From Burkholderiales bacterium (GTDB lineage Bacteria > Pseudomonadota > Gammaproteobacteria > Burkholderiales > Burkholderiaceae_C), in the NCBI GenBank assembly GCA_028868895.1, contig JAGWTP010000039.1, positions 1 through 35,762 of the forward strand: 35,762 nucleotides of DNA. The letters run 5' to 3'. The notes under the pieces were generated by a model that saw only the letters and a program-made list of their open reading frames with translations, did no database searches and was not told the DNA's origin. The translations under genes and the position numbers were made by a program. Shown piece after piece: positions 7,012-14,673 of this stretch (the first letter of the stretch is position 1; each line of letters opens with the position of its first letter).

Positions 7012-9036
7012 ATGGGCTACCTGCCTTCGGTCACGCACTGGCTGCGGCTCGACTGGATGCTCGTGATCCTGGCCGGCTGGCTGGTGGTCGGGGTCGTGGG
7101 GGTGGCTGCGCTGCACCGCTTGTCGCTGGTCTCGCGCGTGCTGTTTCCGGCTGGCGGGCTGCTCGGGCTGGCGCTGTTCGGGTTGGCGCTGGGCGCGCTG
7201 CTGGGCACGCCCGAAGTGGCGGTGCTGCCGATCGGCCTGCCGTCGCTGCCGTTCCATTTGCGGCTGGACAGCCTGTCGGCCTACTTCCTGATGGTGATCG
7301 GCGCCGGCTCGGCCGGCATCTCGGTGTTCGCGGCGGGCTACTTCCGCAAGGGCGAGGGCACGCCGCCGGGGCTGATGTGCCTGGAGTACCACGTCTTCCT
7401 TGCCAGCATGGCGGGCGTGGTGCTGGCCGACGACGCCTACGCGTTCATGGTGATGTGGGAGACGATGGCGCTGTCGTCGTACTTCCTGGTCACCGCCAAC
7501 CACCGCATCGCCGAGGTCCGCAGCGCCGGCTACCTCTACCTCACGATGGCGCGCATCGGCGCGATCGCGATCCTGCTGTGCTTCGGCGTGCTGCAGGCCA
7601 ACACCGGCGACTACACCTTCGCGAACATGCGGGCCCAGGCGCTGACGCCGTTCTGGGCGTCGGTCGGCTTCCTGCTGGCGGTGTTCGGCTTCGGCGCCAA
7701 GGCGGGCGTGTTGCCGCTGCACGTCTGGCTCCCCGAGGCCCACCCGGCGGCGCCTTCGCCGGTGTCGGCGCTGATGAGCGGGGTGATGCTCAACACCGCC
7801 ATCTACGGGCTGCTGCGCGTGGCGTTCGACCTGCTGCACGTGCGCCTGTGGTGGTGGGGCGGGCTGCTGCTGGCCGTCGGGCTGGCCACGGCCCTCTTCG
7901 GCGTGGTGTTCGCCGCGGTCCAGACCGACATGAAGCGGCTGCTGGCGTACTCGTCGGTCGAGAACATGGGCCTGCTGTTCGTCGGCCTGGGCCTGACGCT
8001 GATCTTCTCGGCCTACGACATGAAGCCGCTGGCCGCGCTCGCGCTCACCGCCACGCTCTACCACGTCGCCAGCCACGCCTGCTTCAAGAGCCTGCTGTTC
8101 CTGGGCACCGGCAGCGTGCTGCACGCCACCTCCGAGCGCAGCCTGGGCAAGCTGGGCGGCCTGATCCGCACCATGCCGTGGGTCGGCTGGCTCACGCTGC
8201 TCGGGGTGCTGGCCAGTGCCGGCTTGCCGCCGCTGGGCGGCTTCGTGTCGGAGTGGTTGCTGCTGCAGAGCTTCCTGTTCACCACCGGGTTGCCGGTGCC
8301 GCTGCTGACCATGCTGATCCCGGTGGTGGCCGCGCTCATCGCGCTGGTGTCGGCACTGGCCGGCTACACGATGGTCAAGTTCTTCGGCGTGATCTTTCTC
8401 GGCCAGCCGCGCGAGGACAAGCTCGCCCACGCGCACGACGCCGGCCGCTGGGAGCGCGCCGGCATGGTCTGGCTGGCGCTGGGTTGCGTGGCGCTGGGCC
8501 TGCTGCCCACGCAGTTCATCCAATTGATCGACCCGGTCACGCAGCAACTGGTCCAGGCCGGCCTGGGGGCGCGCGTGGCGGCCAGCGGCTGGCTGCTGGC
8601 GCCCAACAGCCTGGCGCAGGCAAGCTACGGGCCGGTGATCTTCCTGCTCGGCATTCTGGGCAGCTTCGCGCTGGCCTACCTGCTCGTGCGCCGCCTGTAC
8701 CACGGCCGCATGCGCCGCGGCCGGCCGTGGGCCTGCGGTTTCCCGTGGGGCACGGCGCGCATGCAGGACACCGCCGAAGGCTTCGGCCAGCCGATCCGGC
8801 AGATCTTCGAGCCGTTCTTCCAGATGCAGCGCGAACTGCCGACACCGTTCGACGAGCAGCCGCGCTACCGCGTCACGGTGGCCGACCATTTCTGGCGCTG
8901 GCTCTATGTGCCGATCGCCGACCTGGTGGCCTACCTGGCGCGGTTCGTCGGCCTGGTGCAGCAAGGGCGGATCGCGGTCTACCTGCTGTACAGCTTCGTG
9001 ACCCTGGTGGCCACGCTGCTGGTGGTGATGCGATGA
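7012..9036 (+). CDS. hyfB: HyfB-like antiporter-type membrane subunit (NuoL/MrpA-like)
   Basis: A polytopic inner-membrane protein of 674 aa, close to the length of E. coli HyfB. It belongs to the Complex I/Mrp antiporter-like family that forms a proton channel. Conserved functional residues are present: the membrane Glu in VMWETMALSSYF, the Lys in FGFGAKAGVLPLHVWLPEAH followed by PAAPSPVSALMSG, and a further Lys in ASHACFKSLLFLG. A long Lys/Arg-containing C-terminal part (RRLYHGRMRRGRPWACGFPW) precedes a final membrane helix. The stop codon TGA 9034-9036 overlaps the ATG at 9033 of a mini-ORF inside a tandem repeat. No unusual composition is seen. Confidence 0.93.
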   Translation: MGYLPSVTHWLRLDWMLVILAGWLVVGVVGVAALHRLSLVSRVLFPAGGLLGLALFGLALGALLGTPEVAVLPIGLPSLPFHLRLDSLSAYFLMVIGAGSAGISVFAAGYFRKGEGTPPGLMCLEYHVFLASMAGVVLADDAYAFMVMWETMALSSYFLVTANHRIAEVRSAGYLYLTMARIGAIAILLCFGVLQANTGDYTFANMRAQALTPFWASVGFLLAVFGFGAKAGVLPLHVWLPEAHPAAPSPVSALMSGVMLNTAIYGLLRVAFDLLHVRLWWWGGLLLAVGLATALFGVVFAAVQTDMKRLLAYSSVENMGLLFVGLGLTLIFSAYDMKPLAALALTATLYHVASHACFKSLLFLGTGSVLHATSERSLGKLGGLIRTMPWVGWLTLLGVLASAGLPPLGGFVSEWLLLQSFLFTTGLPVPLLTMLIPVVAALIALVSALAGYTMVKFFGVIFLGQPREDKLAHAHDAGRWERAGMVWLALGCVALGLLPTQFIQLIDPVTQQLVQAGLGARVAASGWLLAPNSLAQASYGPVIFLLGILGSFALAYLLVRRLYHGRMRRGRPWACGFPWGTARMQDTAEGFGQPIRQIFEPFFQMQRELPTPFDEQPRYRVTVADHFWRWLYVPIADLVAYLARFVGLVQQGRIAVYLLYSFVTLVATLLVVMR

Positions 9037-9180
9037 ACGCCGCACGGCCGCTCCGAAGGCGTTTGCTCCCCCTCGGGGGGACGGCGCGCAGCGCCAAGGG
9101 GGCCGGATGAACGCCGCACGGCCGCTCCGAAGGCGTTTGCTCCCCCTCGGGGGGACGGCGCGCAGCGCCAAGGGGGCCGC
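9033..9180 (+). repeat. Tandem 74-bp G/C-rich repeat with two coupled mini-ORFs (hyfB-hyfC junction)
   Basis: Two copies, 9033-9106 and 9107-9180, differ only at the last base. Each contains nested inverted repeats (CCCCCT/AGGGGG, GGCGC/GCGCC). Each copy also reads as a 25-codon ORF (MNAARPLRRRLLPLGGTARS, then AKGAG or AKGAA). The chain is exact: the hyfB stop, the first mini-ORF stop and the second mini-ORF stop each overlap the next ATG as ATGA (9033, 9107, 9181). The copy ends (AAGGGGG) also give a possible Shine-Dalgarno four bases before the next ATG. The overlaps are seen directly; translation of the mini-ORFs is inferred. Confidence 0.9.
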
Positions 9181-10128
9181 ATGACCTTCGCCGGCTTGCT
9201 GTCGCAGTTTCTCGAGATCGTGATCGCGGTCGCGCTGGCGCCGCTGCTGACCGGCTGGGTCAACCAGTGGCGGGCCTGGCTGCAGAACCGATCGGCACCG
9301 AGCCTGTGGCAACCCTACCGGACGCTGCACAAGCTGTTCAACAAGGAATCGATGGTGGCCGACCACGCGTCGCGGCTGTTCCGCACCGCGCCTTATGTCG
9401 TGTTCGGCTGCATGGTGCTGGCCAGCGCGATCATCCCGACCTTGTCGACCGACCTGCCGCTGGCGCCGGCGGCCGACGCGATCGCGCTGGTCGGGCTGTT
9501 CGCACTGGCCCGCGTGTTCATCTCGCTGGCGGCCATGGACGTCGGCACCGCGTTCGGCAGCATGGGCGCGCGGCGCGAGATGCTGATCGGCTTCCTGGCC
9601 GAGCCGGCGCTGCTGATGGTGTTGTTCTCGGCCGCGCTGATCTCGAAGTCGACCTCGCTCACCACGATCGTCTCGACGCTCGCCAACCGCGAGTTCACGA
9701 TCTACCCCGGCCTGGCCTTCGCCGGCGTGGCGTTCACGATGGTGTCGCTGGCCGAGAACGCGCGCGTGCCGGTCGACAACCCGGCCACGCACCTCGAACT
9801 GACGATGATCCACGAGGCCCTGATCCTGGAGTATTCGGGCCGCCACCTGGCGCTGCTCGAGTGGGCCGCGAGCCTGAAACTGTTCGCCTACTCCTGCATC
9901 GGCCTGGCGCTGTTCTTCCCCTGGGGCGTGGCCGCGGCCCAGGCGCCGCTCGAGATGCTGCTGGCGCTGCCCGCGCTGGTGTTCAAGCTCGCGATCGGCG
10001 GCTTCGTGCTCGCCGGGTTCGAGACCGTGAGCGCCAAGATGCGCATCTTTCGCGCCCCCGAGTTCCTGGCCACGGCCTTCATGCTGGCGGTGATCGGCAT
10101 GCTCGTGCAACTGCTGCTCGACCATTGA
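9181..10128 (+). CDS. hyfC: HyfC-like membrane subunit (NuoH-like)
   Basis: A membrane protein of 315 aa in the NuoH/HycD/HyfC family, which anchors the peripheral arm and forms the entry of the proton path. Diagnostic stretches are GRAWL-type QPYRTLHKLFNKE near the N-terminus, FGSMGARREMLIGFLAEPAL, and the acidic loop AENARVPVDNPATHLELTMI followed by HEALILEYSGRHLALLEWA. Several membrane-embedded or loop Glu/Asp residues typical of the quinone/proton region are kept. The start ATG 9181 overlaps the stop of the preceding mini-ORF (ATGA). The stop is one base before the hyfE start. Confidence 0.93.
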   Translation: MTFAGLLSQFLEIVIAVALAPLLTGWVNQWRAWLQNRSAPSLWQPYRTLHKLFNKESMVADHASRLFRTAPYVVFGCMVLASAIIPTLSTDLPLAPAADAIALVGLFALARVFISLAAMDVGTAFGSMGARREMLIGFLAEPALLMVLFSAALISKSTSLTTIVSTLANREFTIYPGLAFAGVAFTMVSLAENARVPVDNPATHLELTMIHEALILEYSGRHLALLEWAASLKLFAYSCIGLALFFPWGVAAAQAPLEMLLALPALVFKLAIGGFVLAGFETVSAKMRIFRAPEFLATAFMLAVIGMLVQLLLDH

Positions 10129-10129
10129 G

Positions 10130-10789
10130 ATGAGCGCGCTGCTGACCCAGTTCGTCAACCTGCTCGGCGCGGTGCTGCTGCTGCTGGCGTTCGCGATGAT
10201 CTCGCAGCGCCGCATCGTCTCGCTGATCCACCTGTTCACGCTGCAGGGGGCGACGCTGGCGCTGGCCACCGCGGTGGTCGGCTACGTGACCGGCCAGCCG
10301 CACCTGTACCTGTCGGCCGGCCTGACGCTGGTGCTCAAGGTATTGCTGATCCCGTACCTGCTGCACCGCGTGATCGACCGGCTCGGCATCCACTGGGACA
10401 TCGAGACCATGATCAACATCCCGACCACGATGCTGATCGGCATCGGCGTCGTGATCTTCGCGTTCAACCTCGCGATCCCGATCTCGCACCTGTCGTCGGC
10501 GCTGGCCAGCGGCACGCTGGGCATCGCGCTGGCCTGCGTGCTGCTGTCGTTCCTGATGATGATCACGCGCGCCAAGGCGGTGCCGCAGGTGATCGGCTTC
10601 CTGGCGATGGAAAACGGCCTGTTCTTTGCCGCCACCTCGGCCACCTATGGCATGCCGATGGTGGTCGAGCTCGGCATTGCGCTCGACGTGCTGATCGGCG
10701 TGCTGATCCTGGGCGTGTTCATGTTCCAGATCCGCGAGCAGTTCGACAGCCTGGACATCCGCCACCTCGAGAAGTTGAAGGAAGACTGA
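10130..10789 (+). CDS. hyfE: HyfE-like membrane subunit (NuoK-like C-terminal half)
   Basis: A protein of 219 aa, essentially the length of E. coli HyfE, with about six to seven predicted membrane helices. The second half (SSALASGTLGIALACVLLSF, ITRAKAVPQVIGFLAMENGL) resembles NuoK, including the membrane Glu in AMENGLFFAA. HyfE links the antiporter-like subunits to HyfC in this class of complexes. ATG 10130 follows the hyfC stop by one base. The stop TGA 10787-10789 overlaps the ATG of the next mini-ORF (TGATGA). Confidence 0.92.
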   Translation: MSALLTQFVNLLGAVLLLLAFAMISQRRIVSLIHLFTLQGATLALATAVVGYVTGQPHLYLSAGLTLVLKVLLIPYLLHRVIDRLGIHWDIETMINIPTTMLIGIGVVIFAFNLAIPISHLSSALASGTLGIALACVLLSFLMMITRAKAVPQVIGFLAMENGLFFAATSATYGMPMVVELGIALDVLIGVLILGVFMFQIREQFDSLDIRHLEKLKED

Positions 10790-10863
10790 TGACTACCCCT
10801 AGACACCTGCGGTGTCGTCCCCCGAGGGGATCAGTCCCCTTGGGGCGGCCCGGCGGAGACTGA
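10789..10863 (+). repeat. Palindromic G/C-rich repeat with a bridging mini-ORF (hyfE-hyfF junction)
   Basis: A single copy of a repeat related in style to those at the other two junctions. It carries GACACC-TGC-GGTGTC (10802-10816) and a CCCCCGAGGGG/CCCCTTGGGG pair. From ATG 10789, which overlaps the hyfE stop, it reads a 24-codon ORF (MTTPRHLRCRPPRGSVPLGR, then PGGD) whose TGA (10861-10863) is one base before the hyfF start. The repeat end also supplies the GGAG (10855-10858) that serves as the hyfF Shine-Dalgarno. Confidence 0.8.
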
Positions 10864-10864
10864 C

Positions 10865-12331
10865 TTGCACCTCGAGTTGAACGTCCTGGCCTTCGTGCTC
10901 GCCACGCCGCTCGTCGGCGGCGTGGTGCTGGCGCTGGTCGGCCACCGCGACCGCGCGCGCGACGTGAACGTGGCGTTCAGCCTGGCCACCTTCATCGCCG
11001 CCTGCGTGCTCACGGCGCAGATCGTGCGCGACGGGCCGCTGCTGGTGTGGGACAGCGAGTTCTACATCGACCCGTTGAACGTCTTTCTCGTCACGCTGAC
11101 CGCCTTCGTCGGGCTGACGACCTCGATCTTCTCGCGGCCCTACATGCGCGTGGAGCGCGACCACGGCAAGATGACCGGCCCGCGGCTGCGCCTGTACCAC
11201 AGCATGTACCAGCTGTTCAACTTCACGATGCTGCTGGCGCTCACCACCAACAACCTGGGGATCGTCTGGGTCGCGATGGAGGCCGCCACGCTGACCACCG
11301 TGCTGCTGGTCAGCGTGTACCGCACCGCGGCCAGCCTGGAGGCGGCGTGGAAGTACTTCATCCTGTGCGGCGTGGGCATCGCGCAGGCGCTGTTCGGCAC
11401 CGTGCTGCTCTACATGGCGGCCGAGAAGGTGCTCGGCGCGCAAGGCGGCGCCCTGCTCTGGACCCACCTCGATGCCGTCAAGGGCCGGCTCGACCCGAAC
11501 ATCATCACGCTCGCGTTCGCGTTCCTGTTCATCGGCTACGGCACCAAGGTCGGCCTGGTGCCGGTGCACAACTGGCTGCCCGACGCCCATGCCGAAGGGC
11601 CGACGCCGGTCTCGGCGGTGCTCTCGGGGCTGCTGCTGAACGTGGCGCTGTACGCCATCCTGCGCTGCAAGGTGCTCACCGACGGCGCACTGCACAACCA
11701 CCTGGCCGGGCGCCTGATGATGGGCTTCGGCTTGCTGTCGGTGGTGGCGGCGGTGTTCTTCCTGATCCGCCAGCGCGACGTGAAGCGCATGTTCGCGTAC
11801 TCGTCGATCGAGCACATGGGCCTGATGACGTTCGCCTTCGGCATGGGCGGGCCGATCGCCAACTACGCCGGGCTGCTGCACATGACGGTGCATTCGCTGA
11901 CCAAGTCGGCGATCTTTTTCGCCGTCGGCCACGCCACACAGAAGGCCGGCACGCAGATCATGGACAACATCCGCGGCCTGATCAAGGTCAGCCCGACGGT
12001 CGCGTGGGGCCTGATGCTGGGCTCGCTGGCGATCCTGGGCATGCCGCCGTTCGGCGTCTTCGCCAGCGAGTTCCTGATCGTCACGACCGCCATGCGCGAC
12101 CACGCCTGGGCCACGCCGTTGCTGCTGATCGCGCTGGGCGTGGCGTTCGCGTCGGTCTTCAGCCGGGTCCAGCCGATGGTGTTCGGCGAGACCAACGTCA
12201 AGCCGCTGGCCCACCCGCCGGCGCTGATCCCGGTGTTCGTGCACCTCACGCTCGCGTTGATGCTGGGCCTGTACATCCCGCCGTACCTGAACACCTGGTA
12301 CCGCCAGGCGGCGGCGATGCTGGGGAACTGA
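10865..12331 (+). CDS. hyfF: HyfF-like antiporter-type membrane subunit (NuoN/NuoM-like)
   Basis: A polytopic membrane protein of 488 aa, the second antiporter-like subunit. It keeps the membrane Glu (IVWVAMEAATLTTVLLV), the Lys in GYGTKVGLVPVHNWLPDAHA followed by EGPTPVSAVLSGLLLN, and the Lys in HSLTKSAIFFAVGHA, all expected for proton translocation. The start is an unusual TTG at 10865. It is chosen because GGAG lies six bases upstream and the membrane domain begins immediately (LHLELNVLAFVLATPLVGGV); no ATG or GTG fits. The TTG lies one base after the stop of the repeat-borne mini-ORF. hyfG starts three bases downstream of the stop. Confidence 0.92.
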   Translation: MHLELNVLAFVLATPLVGGVVLALVGHRDRARDVNVAFSLATFIAACVLTAQIVRDGPLLVWDSEFYIDPLNVFLVTLTAFVGLTTSIFSRPYMRVERDHGKMTGPRLRLYHSMYQLFNFTMLLALTTNNLGIVWVAMEAATLTTVLLVSVYRTAASLEAAWKYFILCGVGIAQALFGTVLLYMAAEKVLGAQGGALLWTHLDAVKGRLDPNIITLAFAFLFIGYGTKVGLVPVHNWLPDAHAEGPTPVSAVLSGLLLNVALYAILRCKVLTDGALHNHLAGRLMMGFGLLSVVAAVFFLIRQRDVKRMFAYSSIEHMGLMTFAFGMGGPIANYAGLLHMTVHSLTKSAIFFAVGHATQKAGTQIMDNIRGLIKVSPTVAWGLMLGSLAILGMPPFGVFASEFLIVTTAMRDHAWATPLLLIALGVAFASVFSRVQPMVFGETNVKPLAHPPALIPVFVHLTLALMLGLYIPPYLNTWYRQAAAMLGN

Positions 12332-12334
12332 CGC

Positions 12335-13885
12335 ATGGCACTGACCGACCTCGGCCTGGACCTGCGGCGCCTGCCGGCACCGTTGCCGATCTGGCATGCG
12401 TGCGTCGGTCGCGACGCCTGGAGCCGGGTGGCTCGCGCCATCGCCGAGGCGGGTGGGCGCCTGGTGTCGGTCTGGGGCGTCGACCATGGCGCCACCGGCG
12501 GCGGCATCGCGGCATGCGCGGCCTACGCGGTGTTCGAGGGGCTGGTCTGGCTCGAATTGCCGCTCGACGCCACCACGCGCAGCTTCCCCGATCTGGCCGG
12601 CGTGTTCCCGTGTGCCGCGCGGATGCAGCGCACGGTGGCCGACCTGTCGGGCCTGCAGGCCGAGGGCGCGCGCGACACGCGCGCCTGGTTGAGCCACGGG
12701 GTGTGGCCGAGCGCAACGCCGCTGCAGCCCGGGCCCACCGACGCCGGGCGCGGCGCCGCGGGCGCGCTGCCCGCCGACTACCCGTTCGTGCGTGTCGAAG
12801 GCGACGGCGTGCACGAGATCGCGGTCGGCCCGGTGCACGCCGGCATCATCGAGCCCGGCCACTTCCGCTTCTCGGCCGTCGGCGAGAAGGTGCTGCGGCT
12901 CGAAGCGCACCTGGGCTACACCCACAAGGGCATCGAACGGCGCTTCACCGAACTCGCGCCGCTCGACGCCCACCGGCTGGCCGGTCGGGTCTCGGGCGAC
13001 TCGACCGTGGCGTTCGCCTGGGCCTACTGCATGGCGCTCGAATCGGCCTGGCAGGCCGAGATCCCTGAACGCGCAGCCTGGCTGCGCGCGCTGCTGCTGG
13101 AACGCGAGCGCGTGGCCAACCACCTGGGCGACCTCGGCGCGCTCGGCAACGACGCGGCGCTGGGCTTCGGCCTGGCGCAGTTCTCGCGGTTGCGCGAGGA
13201 CTGGCAACGCCTGTCGGGCGCGGCGTTCGGCCACCGCCTGATGATGGACGCCGTCGTGCCCGGCGGCGTCGCCTGCGATCTGGCGCCGCTGATGATCGAT
13301 CCGCTGCAACGACAGTGCGATGCGATCGAGCGCGACGTGCGGGCGCTGAAGGTGGTCTACGACGAGCACGCCGGGTTGCAGGATCGCTTTCTGACCACCG
13401 GCCGCGTGACGCCGCCGCTGGCCGCGCAACTCGGCCTGGCGGGCCTGGCCGGGCGCGCCAGCGGGCAGGCCTTCGACTTGCGTTGCGACCAGGACTGGGC
13501 GCCGTACAACGGTCTCGACGTGGTCATGGCCACGCACCGCAACGGCGACGTCGCGGCGCGCGTGACGGTGCGCTTCGACGAGTTGTTCGAGTCGCTGCGC
13601 CTGATCCGAGCGCTGTGCGCCGGCTTGCCTGGCGGCGCCGTGCGCGCCGGTCTACAACTGCGCGATGTGGCGTCGATCGGCGCGGGATGGGTCGAGGGCT
13701 GGCGCGGCGAGGTCCTGGTGGCGCTCGAGATCGGCGCCGATGCGCGCATCGTGCGCTGCCACTGCCACGACCCATCGTGGCAGAACTGGCCGGTGCTCGA
13801 GCATGCGGTGATCGGCAACATCGTTCCGGACTTCCCGCTGGTCAACAAGTCATTCAACCTCAGTTACTCGGGGCACGACCTCTGA
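12335..13885 (+). CDS. hyfG: HyfG-like large subunit (NuoC-NuoD fusion) without nickel ligands
   Basis: A protein of 516 aa: a NuoC-like N-terminal domain (~1-150) fused to a [NiFe]-hydrogenase/NuoD-like large subunit (HAGIIEPGHFRFSAVGEKVL, GYTHKGIERRF). In true group 4 hydrogenases the first nickel motif is RxCGxC. Here it reads RVSGDS, with Ser220 and Ser223 in place of both Cys. The second motif (DPCxxC) is replaced by NLSYSG (508-513) at the very end, again without Cys. The protein stops there, so the C-terminal tail that maturation endopeptidases remove is also missing. It is therefore not expected to oxidise or make H2. It fits the energy-converting hydrogenase-related (Ehr) type; the electron donor is unknown. 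The stop is followed one base later by a mini-ORF ATG. Confidence 0.92.
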   Translation: MALTDLGLDLRRLPAPLPIWHACVGRDAWSRVARAIAEAGGRLVSVWGVDHGATGGGIAACAAYAVFEGLVWLELPLDATTRSFPDLAGVFPCAARMQRTVADLSGLQAEGARDTRAWLSHGVWPSATPLQPGPTDAGRGAAGALPADYPFVRVEGDGVHEIAVGPVHAGIIEPGHFRFSAVGEKVLRLEAHLGYTHKGIERRFTELAPLDAHRLAGRVSGDSTVAFAWAYCMALESAWQAEIPERAAWLRALLLERERVANHLGDLGALGNDAALGFGLAQFSRLREDWQRLSGAAFGHRLMMDAVVPGGVACDLAPLMIDPLQRQCDAIERDVRALKVVYDEHAGLQDRFLTTGRVTPPLAAQLGLAGLAGRASGQAFDLRCDQDWAPYNGLDVVMATHRNGDVAARVTVRFDELFESLRLIRALCAGLPGGAVRAGLQLRDVASIGAGWVEGWRGEVLVALEIGADARIVRCHCHDPSWQNWPVLEHAVIGNIVPDFPLVNKSFNLSYSGHDL

Positions 13886-13886
13886 A

Positions 13887-14079
13887 ATGAACAGCCCCCA
13901 CGCTCACTTCGTTCACTGCCCCCCGCGGGGGCGCTCAGTGCCCTTCGGGCGGCCGGGCGGGCGCTGAAATGAACAGCCCCCACGCTCACTTCGTTCACTG
14001 CCCCCCGCGGGGGCGCTCAGCGCCCAGGGGCCACGAAAGTGGGCCCCTTCGTGACCCCTGGCGGCCGGGCGGGCGCTGA
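13887..14079 (+). repeat. Tandem G/C-rich repeats with two mini-ORFs (hyfG-hyfI junction)
   Basis: Two copies start with the same ~50 bases (ATGAACAGCCCCCACGCTCA...). The first reads a 26-codon ORF (13887-13967), the second a 36-codon ORF (13969-14079). The second copy holds an extra, imperfectly palindromic segment (about 14029-14060, AGGGGCCACGAA.../...TTCGTGACCCCT) that lengthens it by exactly ten codons and keeps the frame. Each mini-ORF stop is followed one base later by the next ATG (13969, then 14081 of hyfI). CCCCCCGCGGGGG forms a strong local hairpin in both copies. Confidence 0.88.
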
Positions 14080-14080
14080 T

Positions 14081-14611
14081 ATGTGGCGCATCCTCAAACA
14101 GATCGCGCGCACCGGCATCGTCACCGAGCCGGCGCCGTTGTGGGCCGAGGCGGACGCGCCGGCGATTGCCCGCATCCACCAGGACATCCTGGACATCCTC
14201 GGCCAGGCGCTGACGATCCGCCAGGTCGATGCCGGCTCGTGCAACGGCTGCGAGCTGGAGATCCACGCGCTCAACAACCCGTACTACAACCTCGAAGGGC
14301 TGGGCATCAAGTTCGTCGCCAGCCCGCGCCACGCGGACATGCTGCTCGTGACCGGGCCGGTGTCGCGCCACATGGAAGAGGCGCTGCGCCGCACCTTCGA
14401 GGCCACGCCCGAACCGAAGCTGGTGGTCGCGGTGGGCGACTGCGGCTGCACCGGCGGGATCTTCGGCGAAAGCTACGCGAGCTGCGGCCGCGTGGCCAAC
14501 GTGATCCCGGTCGACGCGGTCGTGCCCGGTTGCCCGCCGCCGCCGATCGAGATCCTGCGCGCCATCCTCGGCGCCGTTCGTCGGCGCCAGGCCCGGCCCA
14601 ATGCGGCGTAG
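14081..14611 (+). CDS. hyfI: HyfI-like small subunit (NuoB-like, 4Fe-4S)
   Basis: A protein of 176 aa of the NuoB/HycG family, the electron-transfer subunit next to the large subunit. Cluster ligands are complete: Cys54 and Cys57 (GSCNGCELEI), Cys121 (VGDCG) and Cys151 (PGCPPPP). Cys123 and Cys135 are additional. So although the nickel site of HyfG is lost, the proximal-type 4Fe-4S cluster should still assemble. ATG 14081 follows the second mini-ORF stop by one base; a longer frame with an upstream GTG (14039) exists but would read through the repeat. It is the last gene of the operon. No HyfA- or HyfH-type ferredoxin subunit follows. Confidence 0.92.
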   Translation: MWRILKQIARTGIVTEPAPLWAEADAPAIARIHQDILDILGQALTIRQVDAGSCNGCELEIHALNNPYYNLEGLGIKFVASPRHADMLLVTGPVSRHMEEALRRTFEATPEPKLVVAVGDCGCTGGIFGESYASCGRVANVIPVDAVVPGCPPPPIEILRAILGAVRRRQARPNAA

Positions 14612-14673
14612 CGGGGCAGGGCCCGTCACCTCGACCCTCGCCCCCGAATGTGGCGGCAAGCCCGGGCTGGCCC

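Noticed and set aside
9033-9180. CRISPR-like tandem repeat
   Set aside because: Only two adjacent 74-bp copies without spacers, made of G/C palindromes; not a CRISPR array.
6967-10269. 1100-codon open frame on the minus strand
   Set aside because: It is antisense to hyfB and hyfC, consists mostly of Gln, Arg, His and Ala, and arises from strong third-position GC bias. No domain is recognisable.
10799-13537. 912-codon open frame on the minus strand
   Set aside because: Same reason: antisense shadow of hyfF and hyfG, with Arg/Gln/His/Val-rich non-protein composition.
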